Shown: piece after piece, positions 47,016-55,408 of the stretch
How the letters are laid out: each line of letters opens with the position of its first letter
How positions within the stretch are numbered: the stretch's first letter is position 1
NCBI RefSeq assembly: GCF_907163085.1
Contig: NZ_CAJQTX010000001.1
Span: 124,001 to 188,000 of the forward strand
Length of the DNA stretch: 64,000 nucleotides
Direction of reading: 5' to 3'
Source of the DNA: Candidatus Accumulibacter sp. ACC003
GTDB taxonomy: Bacteria > Pseudomonadota > Gammaproteobacteria > Burkholderiales > Rhodocyclaceae
Notes under the pieces: generated by a model
What the model saw: the letters and a program-made list of their open reading frames with translations, nothing else
What the model was told of the DNA's origin: nothing
Database searches by the model: none
Position numbers and translations under genes: made by a program

Positions 47016-48260
47016 ATGATTGAAGAGCTATTCAAGCGCCCCACGGCGCTGGCGCGCTACCGGGAAGGCCCGCTTGCAAAAGCGCGAGAACAATTTCTCG
47101 ACCGATGTGCCAACGATGGTTACTCACGCTCGATGCTGCAGAAGATCGCTTGGGTACTCCTGGCCGTCGCAGAGGGCCTTGACCTTGAGCATGGGAAGGT
47201 CAGTACGCAGGACATTGAGCGCGCTGCGGACTGCAGACGACGGTTGAGACATCAGCCCATCCGTACCGAGGACTCGGTGTGGACACGCCAGATGTTTATC
47301 CACTTCGCGACGGAATGGCTGCGATACCTGGACTGCCTTCAGCAGACCGAAGAGGCACCGAACGCCTTCATGGCTCAGATTGACGCCTTTGCCTGCCATA
47401 TGCGCGACGAACGAGGCCTGTCGCCAGTGACGATCAGCACGCGTTGTGAGCGCCTGACCTGGTTCTTTGCCGGACTGTGCCCGCCCCGGGATACGTTGAG
47501 CGCGATTACCGTTGCCGATGTCGACGCCTTCATTGAGTCGAAGAGTAAGAAAGGTTGGACACGTGCCTCTTTGGCCGCGTTGTCCAGTTCGTTGCGCAGC
47601 TTCTTCGCCTTCGCCGAAGCCCGCGGGTGGTGCCCTTCGGGAATCACTGCGGTCATCGAATCGCCGCGGCTCTATACCCGTGAAGGTATCCCGGAAGGCC
47701 CAGGCTGGGACGACGTCCAGCGCCTCCTTGTCGCCACAAGCGGTGATCGACCGGCAGATATTCGCGACCACGCCATCCTGATGTTGCTCGCGGTCTACGG
47801 CCTGCGGCGAGGCGAGGTCGCGGCGTTGCGGCTGGACGATCTGGATTGGGAAGGCGAGTCGATCCACATCACGCGACCCAAGCAACGTCGTGCTCAGCGT
47901 TATCCTTTGCTGCACGCCGTGGGCGAGGCGATCTTGCGCTACCTGCGCGAAGTGCGACCGCGCTGCGGGCATCGGGCATTGTTCTTGACGCTCGGCGCAC
48001 CCATTCGCCCGCTGTCGGCGCCGAGCATTACGCCGGTTGCGCATGCCCATCTGAGTCGCCTGGGCCTCACCCTGTCGCCACGTGGGGCGCACTGTTTGCG
48101 GCACGCCTGTGCCAGCCACCTTCTCGCGTCGGGCTTCTCCCTGAAGCAGATTGGCGACCATCTCGGACATCGCAGCGCCAATTCGACCCTGAGCTATACC
48201 AAGGTCGACCTGACGGGGCTGCGGCAGGTGGCCGAACTCGATCTGGGGGCACTGCTATGA
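47016..48260 (+). CDS. ritA: tyrosine recombinase, RIT first gene (copy A)
   Basis: A 414-residue tyrosine recombinase, the longest of the trio. The N-terminal SAM-like core-binding domain is at about 110-200, and the catalytic domain starts at about 225. Catalytic residues: Arg in VYGLRRGEVAALRL, His-x-x-Arg in GAHCLRHACASHLL, His in DHLGHRSANSTLSY and the nucleophile Tyr in that same segment (SYTKVDL). GGAG lies 8 bases before ATG 47016. It overlaps the next gene by 4 bp. Confidence 0.88.
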   Translation: MIEELFKRPTALARYREGPLAKAREQFLDRCANDGYSRSMLQKIAWVLLAVAEGLDLEHGKVSTQDIERAADCRRRLRHQPIRTEDSVWTRQMFIHFATEWLRYLDCLQQTEEAPNAFMAQIDAFACHMRDERGLSPVTISTRCERLTWFFAGLCPPRDTLSAITVADVDAFIESKSKKGWTRASLAALSSSLRSFFAFAEARGWCPSGITAVIESPRLYTREGIPEGPGWDDVQRLLVATSGDRPADIRDHAILMLLAVYGLRRGEVAALRLDDLDWEGESIHITRPKQRRAQRYPLLHAVGEAILRYLREVRPRCGHRALFLTLGAPIRPLSAPSITPVAHAHLSRLGLTLSPRGAHCLRHACASHLLASGFSLKQIGDHLGHRSANSTLSYTKVDLTGLRQVAELDLGALL

Positions 48261-49198
48261 CGCTCTCCGCGCAGGTTTCCATGTACATCGCTCATAAGCG
48301 CGCCTTGGGATACAAGTTCGAGACCGAGGAGGCGATCTTCAAATCCTTCTGCCGGACCGTCGGTGAAGGCCCACTGGCCAGCGTTGAAGGCAAGTCCGTG
48401 CTCGCTTTCCTGAACGGCGACGGACCGGTGAGCGCGTACTGGGTCAAGAAGTACCACGTGCTTTCGGGGTTCTACCGCTTCGCTCTGGCACGTGGTTTGG
48501 TCAGCAGCGTGCCGTTGCCGTACAGCCTACCGAGGCTGGACACTCCCGTCTTCGTGCCCTACATCTACTCCCACGACGAACTCAAGCGCCTGCTCGACGC
48601 GGTCCCCATCGCCTGTACCGGCCGAGCGCCAATCGACGCGTATGTCTTCAGAGCCTTGCTCTTGCTGCTCTACGGGGCGGGGCTCCGCATCAGCGAAGCC
48701 GTCTCGCTGAACATCGCTGATGTCGACCTCGAGCAAGCCCGCCTGATCGTCCGGGGGACGAAGTTCTACAAGAGCCGGCTTGTGCCACTGGGCAAGGATC
48801 TGACGCATGTCATGAGCGAGTATGTGGGCAAACGCAACGACCGCCACTCAGGCGGCGGGGACACGCCGTTCTTCTGCTTCCGGAACGGCGCGCCGCTGAG
48901 CAAGTCTGCCGCGCGCTGCACCTTTCGACGCCTGCGAACTGCCGCCGGCGTTGCCCGCGACGGTGGCTCAAGAGAGCAGCCACGACTCCACGACTTGCGT
49001 CATTCGGCCGCCGTTCATCGGCTCGTCGCCTGGTATCGCAGCGGCGCAGACCTGCACGATCTCCTGCCCAAGCTGGCGACCTACCTCGGCCACGTGAACC
49101 TGTCGGCCACGCAACACTATTTGACGATGACGCCTGACTTGCTTCAAGAGGCAAGCCGGCGATTCGAACGTTACGCCATGGAGAATGATCATGACTGA
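48257..49198 (+). CDS. ritB: tyrosine recombinase, RIT second gene (copy A)
   Basis: A 313-residue tyrosine recombinase: Arg in YGAGLRISEAVSLN, Lys region GTKFYKSRLVPLGK, HDLRHSAAVHRL, YLGHVNLSATQHYLTM (Tyr). ATG 48257 overlaps the ritA stop (ATGA); the long open frame from 47846 is not used. Copy B differs by at least one residue (FLNGDGP here, FLNGNGP there). Confidence 0.9.
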   Translation: MTLSAQVSMYIAHKRALGYKFETEEAIFKSFCRTVGEGPLASVEGKSVLAFLNGDGPVSAYWVKKYHVLSGFYRFALARGLVSSVPLPYSLPRLDTPVFVPYIYSHDELKRLLDAVPIACTGRAPIDAYVFRALLLLLYGAGLRISEAVSLNIADVDLEQARLIVRGTKFYKSRLVPLGKDLTHVMSEYVGKRNDRHSGGGDTPFFCFRNGAPLSKSAARCTFRRLRTAAGVARDGGSREQPRLHDLRHSAAVHRLVAWYRSGADLHDLLPKLATYLGHVNLSATQHYLTMTPDLLQEASRRFERYAMENDHD

Positions 49199-50186
49199 CC
49201 ACGCTTTGCTCGGACCTTGGGTCCGGCGTTTCCTGATCGACTATCTGGTGCAGGAGCGCAACCTTTCGATCAACACCCAGAGAAGCTATCGCGACATGCT
49301 GGCGCTGCTCCTCCCCTACGTTGGCGATCATCTCAAGAAATCGGTGGACCGACTGACCGTCGAAGATCTGTCGGTAGATCTGGTCCGCCAGTTCCTCGCT
49401 GATCTGGAAGCGAGGCGTCGCTGTATCGCCGCCACTCGCAATCAACGCCTCGGCGGCCTTCACGCCTTGGCTCGATTCATCGGCCAGAACAGTCCCGAGC
49501 ACATCGCGTGGTGCGCACAGATCCGGCTGATCCCCTTCAAGAAAACGGCTCACCCTGGCATCACCTATCTCGAGAAACCGGAAATGGATGCGATCCTGGC
49601 GTCTCCGGATCGCCATACCGCTCTGGGTCGGCGCGACTACGTGCTGTTGCTCTTCCTCTACAACTCGGGGGCGCGCGCGAGCGAAGCGGCGGAGGTCCGG
49701 GTCAGCGCCATTGACTGGTATGCTCAATGCGTTCGAATCACCGGCAAGGGTAACAAACGGCGTGCCTGTCCATTGTGGCCAAACACCTTGGATGAGTTGC
49801 AGTTCCTGGTGGCAAACCGCGCGCCGGAGCAGCGTCTGTTTCTGAACCGCAACGGTCAGCCTCTTACTCGCTTCGGCATCCATACGCTGGTCGAACGCTA
49901 CGCATCCAGAGCTTGTGCGCAATCACCGTCGCTGGCCAGCAAGCGAGTCAGCCCGCACGTGATTCGCCACACCGCGGCAACCCATCTGCTACGGTCCGGC
50001 GCCGACATCAACACTGTCCGTGCCTGGCTGGGTCACGTTTCGCTCGCCACGACAAATCTCTATGCAGAGACCGATCTTGCGACCAAGGCCCGTGCACTGG
50101 CCATGTGCGCGCCGGCGGCAGAGGGCGCGATCAATAAGTCCTGGCGCCAACAGCCAGACCTGCTGGCTTTCTTGCGCGGTTTGTAG
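49191..50186 (+). CDS. ritC: tyrosine recombinase, RIT third gene (copy A)
   Basis: A 331-residue XerC-like recombinase: N-terminal RNLSINTQRSYRDMLALLLP, Arg in YNSGARASEAAEVRV, Lys in ITGKGNKRRACPLW, PHVIRHTAATHLLRSG, WLGHVSLATTNLYAE (Tyr). ATG 49191 has GGAG 7 bases upstream; ATG 49185 is an alternative. It overlaps ritB by 8 bp. The stop is followed by the inner box at 50195. Confidence 0.9.
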   Translation: MTDHALLGPWVRRFLIDYLVQERNLSINTQRSYRDMLALLLPYVGDHLKKSVDRLTVEDLSVDLVRQFLADLEARRRCIAATRNQRLGGLHALARFIGQNSPEHIAWCAQIRLIPFKKTAHPGITYLEKPEMDAILASPDRHTALGRRDYVLLLFLYNSGARASEAAEVRVSAIDWYAQCVRITGKGNKRRACPLWPNTLDELQFLVANRAPEQRLFLNRNGQPLTRFGIHTLVERYASRACAQSPSLASKRVSPHVIRHTAATHLLRSGADINTVRAWLGHVSLATTNLYAETDLATKARALAMCAPAAEGAINKSWRQQPDLLAFLRGL

Positions 50187-51217
50187 ACAAAGTTTATGTG
50201 GCATTTGCCCGGCTCCCGGCCTCGTGTCTTCAAGAGAATGAGGCCCGGGGCCACATATCTTTGAGCGCCACATACTGATAGGGCGAATACGGCAAGGTTG
50301 TCTGATGCACGACACCCAGACGGGCGAGGCCGCTGACGGTCTCTTCGGCGAGCATGGCGGCGCCGTTGTCGGTCATCAGGGCTCGTGGCAATCCGCGCTT
50401 CATGAAGGCCTGCGACAAGCCGTGCACGAGGCTCTCGGCGGTCTCGTCGAGATACCACTGCAGATGGCAGACCAGCCGGGAGCGATCGTCGATCACGCTA
50501 AACAGCAGCGGCTTGACCCACAGGCCGGTTCGGGTCAGAACCTTGCGTGAGGCGTGATGGAAGTCGAGATGCCAGAGTGCGCCGACATAGTCGACTTCGT
50601 AGCTCCTGACCTCCAGCCGGTCGAGCCGATCCCGGGCCAACAGCGCCCCGGCGGTTGCCCGTTTGGCGGACGCCTGGCGGAACATTCCCCGGGCCTTGAG
50701 ATAGCGACGGATCGTCGGATACGACGCCAGGGAAGAGTCGCTCCCGGCCAGTGCGACACGGAGGTTGTCGAAGTGCAGTTGCACCGTCCAGCCCGGATGC
50801 TCGTGGTACTGGGCCGTCAGAATCTGGATGGCCACGGGCGTGATGCTCGTGAACCGACCGACGTTGCTGCGCAGGCGATTCCTGAGAACCGCTACCGGAT
50901 CGGCGGCCGCGCGGGCCGCGTAGTACCAGCGCTCAATTGTCGAGGCGCCAAAGCGAACCTCCTGTCCTGATACCGGATGCCGCCAGGACTTGGTCGACAG
51001 GGCGCGCAGCGCCGGGGATAACTCGCCGGCGGCGGGCGGAGCCGCCAGCAAGGGGCCGATGATCGCAAAGCGCAGGCGCGCCCAGCGATCGCGTTTGAGG
51101 GGATCGATGAGAGAGGTCAAAAGGGTCTTCCAGAAGGTCGGTGCCGGCGGCACCAGGACGGGAAGTGAAGGCTACAAGCCCTTGAGGAACGGGCCTATCG
51201 ACATCTTCTGCGGGTCA

Positions 51218-51838
51218 TCAGCACCCCCCACGCAACGTGCTCGGCCGGACCGTGATCGGCGCCAGAAAGAGGAGAAGATGCCCCATGGCTTCTGTGTCAT
51301 CGCCGACAAAACGTTCCAGCAAACGGCTCGGGAAGTCGTCAGTTACCGGCGGCATGAAGCGCGCACAACACGCTTGCCATAGCGCGGTCAGCGGAAATTG
51401 TTCTTTCCACCACTGGCGCCAACGCGCCAGGGTAAGCAACGGAATCGCCAGGGTCGTGGAGAGCCGCGCCGCTGCTGGGTTCTGCCCGGCATGCCGGGCA
51501 GAACCCAGCACTACCAGCAGCGCCAGATAGACGCGCCGGCCCAGGAAACGTACGGACATCGAGGTCGTCCGACGGCGACAATCGTTGCAGCAGAAGCTGA
51601 ACCGCCGAGCAAAGTCGGCGCGCACTTCCGGCGGGCACCCACGGGGCTTTCGCGGATAGTCAGCGCGGTGCAGAACGCCGCCGCACGCACATCCTGCCGC
51701 TCGCGCCTCGTCCGCCAGCTCCGTGTCAACACGCAGCAACCATCGAAAAAAGTGGGGTTTTTGCAGGAGGGCATGGCACACTGGACTGGTCTCTTGGCAT
51801 CGAAACCAGAGACTCCCCCAACGGGTGCGTTTGTTCAA
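51218..51838 (-). CDS. zinc-ribbon accessory protein of the transposon (copy A, DUF6431-like)
   Basis: Up to 206 residues. Visible are Cys pairs in GCACGGVLHRADYPRKPRG and FSFCCNDCRRRTTSMSVRFLG, then a helical C-terminal half. It is a homologue of the 62751-63284 gene. It lies 64 bp upstream of the DDE transposase in the same direction, giving the order zinc protein, transposase, ATPase. The start is uncertain: TTG 51838 or GTG 51781. A TniQ-like targeting role is only an analogy. Confidence 0.65.
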   Translation of the reverse strand: MNKRTRWGSLWFRCQETSPVCHALLQKPHFFRWLLRVDTELADEARAAGCACGGVLHRADYPRKPRGCPPEVRADFARRFSFCCNDCRRRTTSMSVRFLGRRVYLALLVVLGSARHAGQNPAAARLSTTLAIPLLTLARWRQWWKEQFPLTALWQACCARFMPPVTDDFPSRLLERFVGDDTEAMGHLLLFLAPITVRPSTLRGGC

Positions 51839-51907
51839 GCCCCCTGAGGGGGGTCACCACCTCAACATCACCCTGCTTGACCAGTCAGGCAGCGAATTCC
51901 ACCACGA

Positions 51908-52465
51908 TTGGTGACCGTGCTCACTACGCCCGAGGCGCTGCCGGGCTTGAACGAAAGTCCATGGCCCCGACTGGTGGGCCAGGACTGGGTAGACGTCAAG
52001 ATCTCGAAAGATTCGACGCTGGTCGCCGCCCGCAAGCTTGACGGCAGTCTGTGGGTGAGCCAGGAACGAGCCATGAAAGTGCGCATGGAGCCGCTGGGTT
52101 GCGGCTTCGCCGACATGGCTTTTGCGTACGACGAGGCCCAGGGTATCCACCTGCTAGCGCTACGCTCGGATGGTACTTTGCTCGACTACCATAGCGACAG
52201 GCGTGATGACGCCAACTTACGCCGCAACCTGCTCGTGCGTAAACCCGACGTTTTGGTGAGCGGTGGAGTGAAGCTGTTCCAGGAGAACGACTACTGGGGC
52301 AGTATAGGCGCGGCTGTCTTCCTGTTGCGCCAGGACGGCACGCTGTGGCGATGGTATTGGCGCTTCGGGACGCAGTACCCCAAGGAGGGTGTGCCGCCAG
52401 AACAACGCTTGGGCCGGATTGACTTTCCGCAAGAGTGGTTTCTGGGAGTTGCGCCGCAGCGCTGA
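51908..52465 (+). CDS. RCC1/BNR-repeat-like protein fragment
   Basis: About 180 residues with recurring propeller-type motifs DGSLWVSQ, SDGTLLDYHSD and QDGTLWRWYWRFG. Similar proteins are usually longer, and the fragment begins right after the transposon end, so its N-terminal part has probably been cut off. No signal or start context is convincing. The function is unknown. Confidence 0.5.
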   Translation: MVTVLTTPEALPGLNESPWPRLVGQDWVDVKISKDSTLVAARKLDGSLWVSQERAMKVRMEPLGCGFADMAFAYDEAQGIHLLALRSDGTLLDYHSDRRDDANLRRNLLVRKPDVLVSGGVKLFQENDYWGSIGAAVFLLRQDGTLWRWYWRFGTQYPKEGVPPEQRLGRIDFPQEWFLGVAPQR

Positions 52466-52770
52466 GCGCTGTCTTTCTCGTTCTGCTGTCAGCCGTCTTG
52501 ATGCACCCAGCAGCTGACACGGCGATAGCCACTTGGCGTGCACCGGTTGATGTACTCCAGCAAAGGCTGGATTGAGGCCTTCTGACGCCAGTTGTGGGCG
52601 GAATCACGGCTCCCAGAGGCGATTCGGAGCAAGAACGTGGCGGAATCGCTCGGAAAAGCGGTAATTAGTCGTACACATTGAACAGAATCGGTCGCGCTTA
52701 ACGCGCAGTGGCTGGATTCACGAAAACCTCATGTAATTCGAGGTGCCAGGTAGGTTGGCGGCAGTGCCCA
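52466..52770. other. gene-free region
   Basis: 305 bp between the RCC1-like fragment and the parE-type toxin stop. No gene, repeat or RNA is supported. Confidence 0.4.
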
Positions 52771-53046
52771 TCAGCGATCCTCTCGGGTGTGCCACAGCCG
52801 CAGCACGTAGATGGCAGTTTTCTTAATTTCATAGCGCATCTCGTAATGCCCCACGCGAATCCGGCGCACCTCGCGCGGCTCGAACTCATCGATCCGTTCG
52901 CCGATGCGTGGGTTGGCCAGCAAGGCAGACGGCGCGGCCGCTAGCGCCTGTACGGTGCGTGCAGCCGCCGGTTTGTTTACCGGGGCCAGAAATTCGTATA
53001 GACGAGCCAGGTCGGAGAGTGCCTTGCTGGTCCATTTCAGGTCCAT
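52771..53046 (-). CDS. RelE/ParE-family toxin
   Basis: A 91-residue toxin: MDLKWTSKALSDLARLYEFL, NPRIGERIDEFEPREVRRIRVGHYEMRYEI and YVLRLWHTRED, the ParE/RelE pattern. ATG 53046 shares one base with the antitoxin stop (TAATG), so the pair is coupled. Confidence 0.9.
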   Translation of the reverse strand: MDLKWTSKALSDLARLYEFLAPVNKPAAARTVQALAAAPSALLANPRIGERIDEFEPREVRRIRVGHYEMRYEIKKTAIYVLRLWHTREDR

Positions 53047-53315
53047 TAGCGCGGCACCGGCAATGGCGTATCGGAGCTGAGGCTGTCCGCCCATGCCTGC
53101 ACGGCTTGGTGGTCGATGACCCGGCCGGCATCCACATCGGCCAGTGCCTCGCGGGTCAGGCGACTGCGCTCTTCCTCCTGGTCGATCCAGGCCGACAGCG
53201 CTTGTTTAATGATCCAGCCGCGCGACCTCTCAAGCCGAGCGGCCATCTGATCGACCTTCTCGGCCAAGGGGATGGGAACGTGTGCGGTCAGCACTTTGGT
53301 TTCGGTCTGTGCCAT
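53046..53315 (-). CDS. CopG/ParD-type ribbon-helix-helix antitoxin
   Basis: An 89-residue antitoxin: KVLTAHVPIPLAEKVDQMAARLERSRGWIIKQALSAWID is the RHH DNA-binding domain, followed by an acidic toxin-binding tail. AAGGAG precedes ATG 53315. An AT-rich operator candidate lies just upstream. Confidence 0.9.
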   Translation of the reverse strand: MAQTETKVLTAHVPIPLAEKVDQMAARLERSRGWIIKQALSAWIDQEEERSRLTREALADVDAGRVIDHQAVQAWADSLSSDTPLPVPR

Positions 53316-53357
53316 TGCGAGATCTCCTTCGTTTGTGCGACGGCTCTGCTTATTTGT

Positions 53358-53372
53358 GATTGAAATACAATC
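53358..53372. promoter_or_regulatory. candidate antitoxin operator
   Basis: GATTG-AAATA-CAATC, a perfect inverted repeat in AT-rich DNA about 43 bp upstream of the RHH antitoxin start. This is the expected place for autoregulation; function is inferred. Confidence 0.45.
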
Positions 53373-53533
53373 ATAGTGATTTATAGTGAGTCATTCAAGC
53401 AAGGTGTCATCTTGAGCTATGTTTCAAATTAGCGTCAGGTGAACCGCTCAAGTCACGTTAGATTAGGGCAGCTTTCTGCCTTGTCTGACGTTGCAGGCCA
53501 AACGTCTTAGACTTGAACCTGACAGGTTCGCCG

Positions 53534-54175
53534 CTAGCGTGCTTTATTTTCCGTTCTCTGAGATGACCCTTGGTACATGGCCCAAATGCGTTTGACCTGA
53601 CTTTCGCTACACCCAGCCAGCTTGGCGGTTTTCTGGATCGTATGGCCCGCCCGGCGTAGGGCAACTATGCGCTGGTGTGTGGTGGCATCCGGCTTCCGAC
53701 CGGTGTATTTGCCGGACGCTTTGGCCAGTTGCACGCCCTGACGCTGCCGCTCGCGGCGTGTCTCGTAGTCGTCGCGAGCCATTTGCAGGGCCAGCTTGAG
53801 CAGAAGTTCCTGCACCGACTCCAGCACAATCTTGGCAACGCCGTCGGCGTCAGCCGCCAAGTCGGAGAGATCGACCAAACCCGGTACGGCCAGCCTCGCC
53901 CCTTTGGCCCGGATCGAGCCGACCAGTTGCTCGGCCTCGGCCAATGGGAGTCGGCTGATGCGGTCGATCTTCTCGGCGACCACCACTTCGCCCGGTTGCA
54001 GATCGGCGATCATCCGCAGCAGTTCAGGTCGGTCGGCGCGGGCACCGGATGCTTTCTCACGGTAGACGCCGGCGACGTAGTAATCGGCCGCCCGGGTACT
54101 GTGCTCGATCTCGGCCTGACGGGTGAGGTTCTGTTCATCGGTGCTGACGCGGAGATAGATGCGGGCGACTTTCAT
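53534..54175 (-). CDS. serine resolvase
   Basis: A 213-residue serine recombinase: ARIYLRVSTDEQNLTRQAE (catalytic Ser), VVVAEKIDRISRLPLAEAEQL, LLLKLALQMARDDYETRRERQ and HTH HTIQKTAKLAGCSESQVKRIW. ATG 54175 is chosen; the open frame to 54400 extends through intergenic repeats. Upstream DNA 54195-54310 has TTGGCC-containing repeats that could be its res site. Confidence 0.9.
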   Translation of the reverse strand: MKVARIYLRVSTDEQNLTRQAEIEHSTRAADYYVAGVYREKASGARADRPELLRMIADLQPGEVVVAEKIDRISRLPLAEAEQLVGSIRAKGARLAVPGLVDLSDLAADADGVAKIVLESVQELLLKLALQMARDDYETRRERQRQGVQLAKASGKYTGRKPDATTHQRIVALRRAGHTIQKTAKLAGCSESQVKRIWAMYQGSSQRTENKAR

Positions 54176-54194
54176 GGAGCCTGGCCAAGATGGG

Positions 54195-54310
54195 TATACG
54201 GAACTTGGCCAACTATAGATCAAGTAGCCAATAATGTGAAAGGCAATGTAAGTTGGCCAGCGTCTATTTGACCATCCCAATTGGCTAGAAACGAGGAAAA
54301 GTTGGCCTGC
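54195..54310. promoter_or_regulatory. candidate res site with TTGGCC repeats
   Basis: The motif ACTTGGCCAAC and relatives (GTTGGCCAGC, AATTGGCTAG, GTTGGCCTGC) recur four times between the divergent resolvase and vapB genes. Subsite-like spacing and location fit a resolvase target; not proven. Confidence 0.4.
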
Positions 54311-54321
54311 TTCGGCAGATT

Positions 54322-54341
54322 GTATATACTTGCGTATATAC
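54322..54341. promoter_or_regulatory. duplicated palindromic operator of vapBC
   Basis: Two copies of the palindrome GTATATAC separated by TTGC, 28 bp before the vapB start. VapB AbrB-type antitoxins bind such repeats to repress their own promoter. Confidence 0.5.
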
Positions 54342-54368
54342 TTTTGCGCTGCGCCAGGGAGAACCGTG

Positions 54369-54662
54369 ATGATCGAGACACGTATTGCCAAGCTGTTCAA
54401 GAACGGCGCCAGTCAGGCGGTGCGTCTCCCCTCGGACTTCCGCTTTGAAGGGGACGAGGTCTATGTCACGCGCGACGATGCAACCGGCGATGTCGTGCTG
54501 TCCAACCGGCCGGGGGCCAAAACCTGGAACGAATTTTTCGAGTTGTTGCATGAAGTCGACGTTCCCGCAGATTTCATGGCCGAGCGCCCGCTGAATGTGT
54601 TGCCTCAAGAACGAGGCGTCTTCGACGACGATCTCTCTACGAACAACAAGGTGAGCCGCTAG
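54369..54662 (+). CDS. vapB: VapB-type AbrB-domain antitoxin
   Basis: A 97-residue protein: IAKLFKNGASQAVRLPSDFRFEGDEVYVTRD is the AbrB/VapB swapped hairpin; the acidic C-terminal half would bind toxin. GGGAGA lies 9 bases before ATG 54369. vapC starts 3 bp after its stop. Confidence 0.92.
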   Translation: MIETRIAKLFKNGASQAVRLPSDFRFEGDEVYVTRDDATGDVVLSNRPGAKTWNEFFELLHEVDVPADFMAERPLNVLPQERGVFDDDLSTNNKVSR

Positions 54663-54664
54663 CG

Positions 54665-55066
54665 ATGCTGCATATGCTGGACACCGACACGGCAAGCTAC
54701 CTGATCAAGGGAAAATCGCGCGCGATAGAAACCAAGCTGGCGGCCCTCATGCCGTCGATGGTTTGCATCTCGGTGATGACGCGGGCGGAATTGCAATATG
54801 GCCTGAAGCGATTGGCGGGCGACCATCGTTTGCATCTGGCGGTGCGCCAGTTCTTCAAGATCGTCCGCATCCTGCCGTGGGACGCCGATGCCGCCGACTG
54901 GTACGCCGAAATCCGCCACCAACTCGTTAGCACGGGGCAACCGATCGGCGAACTGGATATGATGATCGCCGCACACTCGTTGTCAGCCGGTGCGGTGTTA
55001 GTCACCAACAACAGCCGCCATTACGAGCGGATCGCTGCACCGCTAATCCTGGACAACTGGGCATAG
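54665..55066 (+). CDS. vapC: VapC-type PIN-domain toxin
   Basis: A 133-residue PIN ribonuclease: MLDTDTASYLIKGKS (Asp), ISVMTRAELQYGLKRL (Glu), GELDMMIAAHSLSAGAVLVTNN (Asp residues). VapC toxins of this type typically cut initiator tRNA. The frame is intact. Confidence 0.93.
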   Translation: MLHMLDTDTASYLIKGKSRAIETKLAALMPSMVCISVMTRAELQYGLKRLAGDHRLHLAVRQFFKIVRILPWDADAADWYAEIRHQLVSTGQPIGELDMMIAAHSLSAGAVLVTNNSRHYERIAAPLILDNWA

Positions 55067-55408
55067 CACACCAACCAGGTTTGCTTGCTGCGAATGCAAT
55101 CCTTGCGCAATCCCGCAGACGACGAATAGGCAGCGCGCTTGCCCTGATCTGGGGCCACACCTACCTTTGGGCCGAAATGGGGGAAGCGTACGGCTGTAGC
55201 CTTGGCTAGTCTGACGATGACAAACACCTAACCCGGTTTTCCGTTCTTATGGAAACGGGCAAATTATGGAAAGCTGACGTCGACGATAGTCTTTCTTGCC
55301 ACCTCGCCGGCTTGAGCAGCTTTCCATAAAAATTCAGCTATCGCTCTATCGCCGCAGGAGGCACGGGGCGAGAAGGAACTACGTCCTCCAGCATGTCTGC
55401 GTCTGCCG
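55067..55408. other. gene-free region containing RIT-like end of second recombinase array
   Basis: 342 bp. It contains box TTATGGAAA at 55247-55255 and 55264-55272 (17 bp apart) and the inverted TTTCCATAA at 55321-55329, the same layout as the ends of the intact RIT. The neighbouring part (55067-55230) shows nothing recognisable. Confidence 0.5.

Larger units (their letters stand above)
46871..50281 (+). mobile_element. RIT element (recombinase in trio), copy A
   Basis: A 3411-bp element with 32-bp terminal inverted repeats (CTATCAGTATGTGGCGCTCA first; 30 of 32 match) at 46871-46902 and 50250-50281. Each end has box TATGTGGC twice in the same direction 17 bp apart, and once inverted further in (46878, 46895 and 46950-46957; mirrored at 50267, 50250 and 50195-50202). 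It contains three overlapping tyrosine recombinase genes and nothing else, the definition of a RIT element. Confidence 0.88.
46247..51153 (-). pseudogene. DDE transposase (copy A), split by RIT element
   Basis: An rve/Mu-type transposase in two pieces. The N-terminal part (51153 to about 50282) has an HTH-like region, the first Asp in ALWHLDFHHASRKV and the second in RALMTDNGAAMLAEE. The C-terminal part (about 46845 to 46247) resumes with YQNAKQESFWGRIEGRLMAM, which holds the catalytic Glu, and a Mu C-terminal-like beta domain (PASYRHLPVVHLRYARWDL). Excising the insertion gives an uninterrupted LPYSPYQNAKQESFWG. The GTG start at 51153 is uncertain. The RIT separates the Asp pair from the Glu, so this copy is inactive. 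Confidence 0.82.

Noticed and set aside
47124-48170. A 348-codon frame opposite ritA, also repeated in copy B
   Set aside because: Its presence in both copies only reflects the duplicated DNA; ritA has all catalytic motifs.
47846-48256. N-terminal extension of ritB
   Set aside because: It overlaps ritA fully; the ATG at 48257 overlapping the ritA stop matches the family length.
54176-54400. N-terminal extension of the 53534 resolvase
   Set aside because: The translated segment is intergenic (TTGGCC repeats, vapB operator); resolvase homology starts at MKVARIYLRVS.
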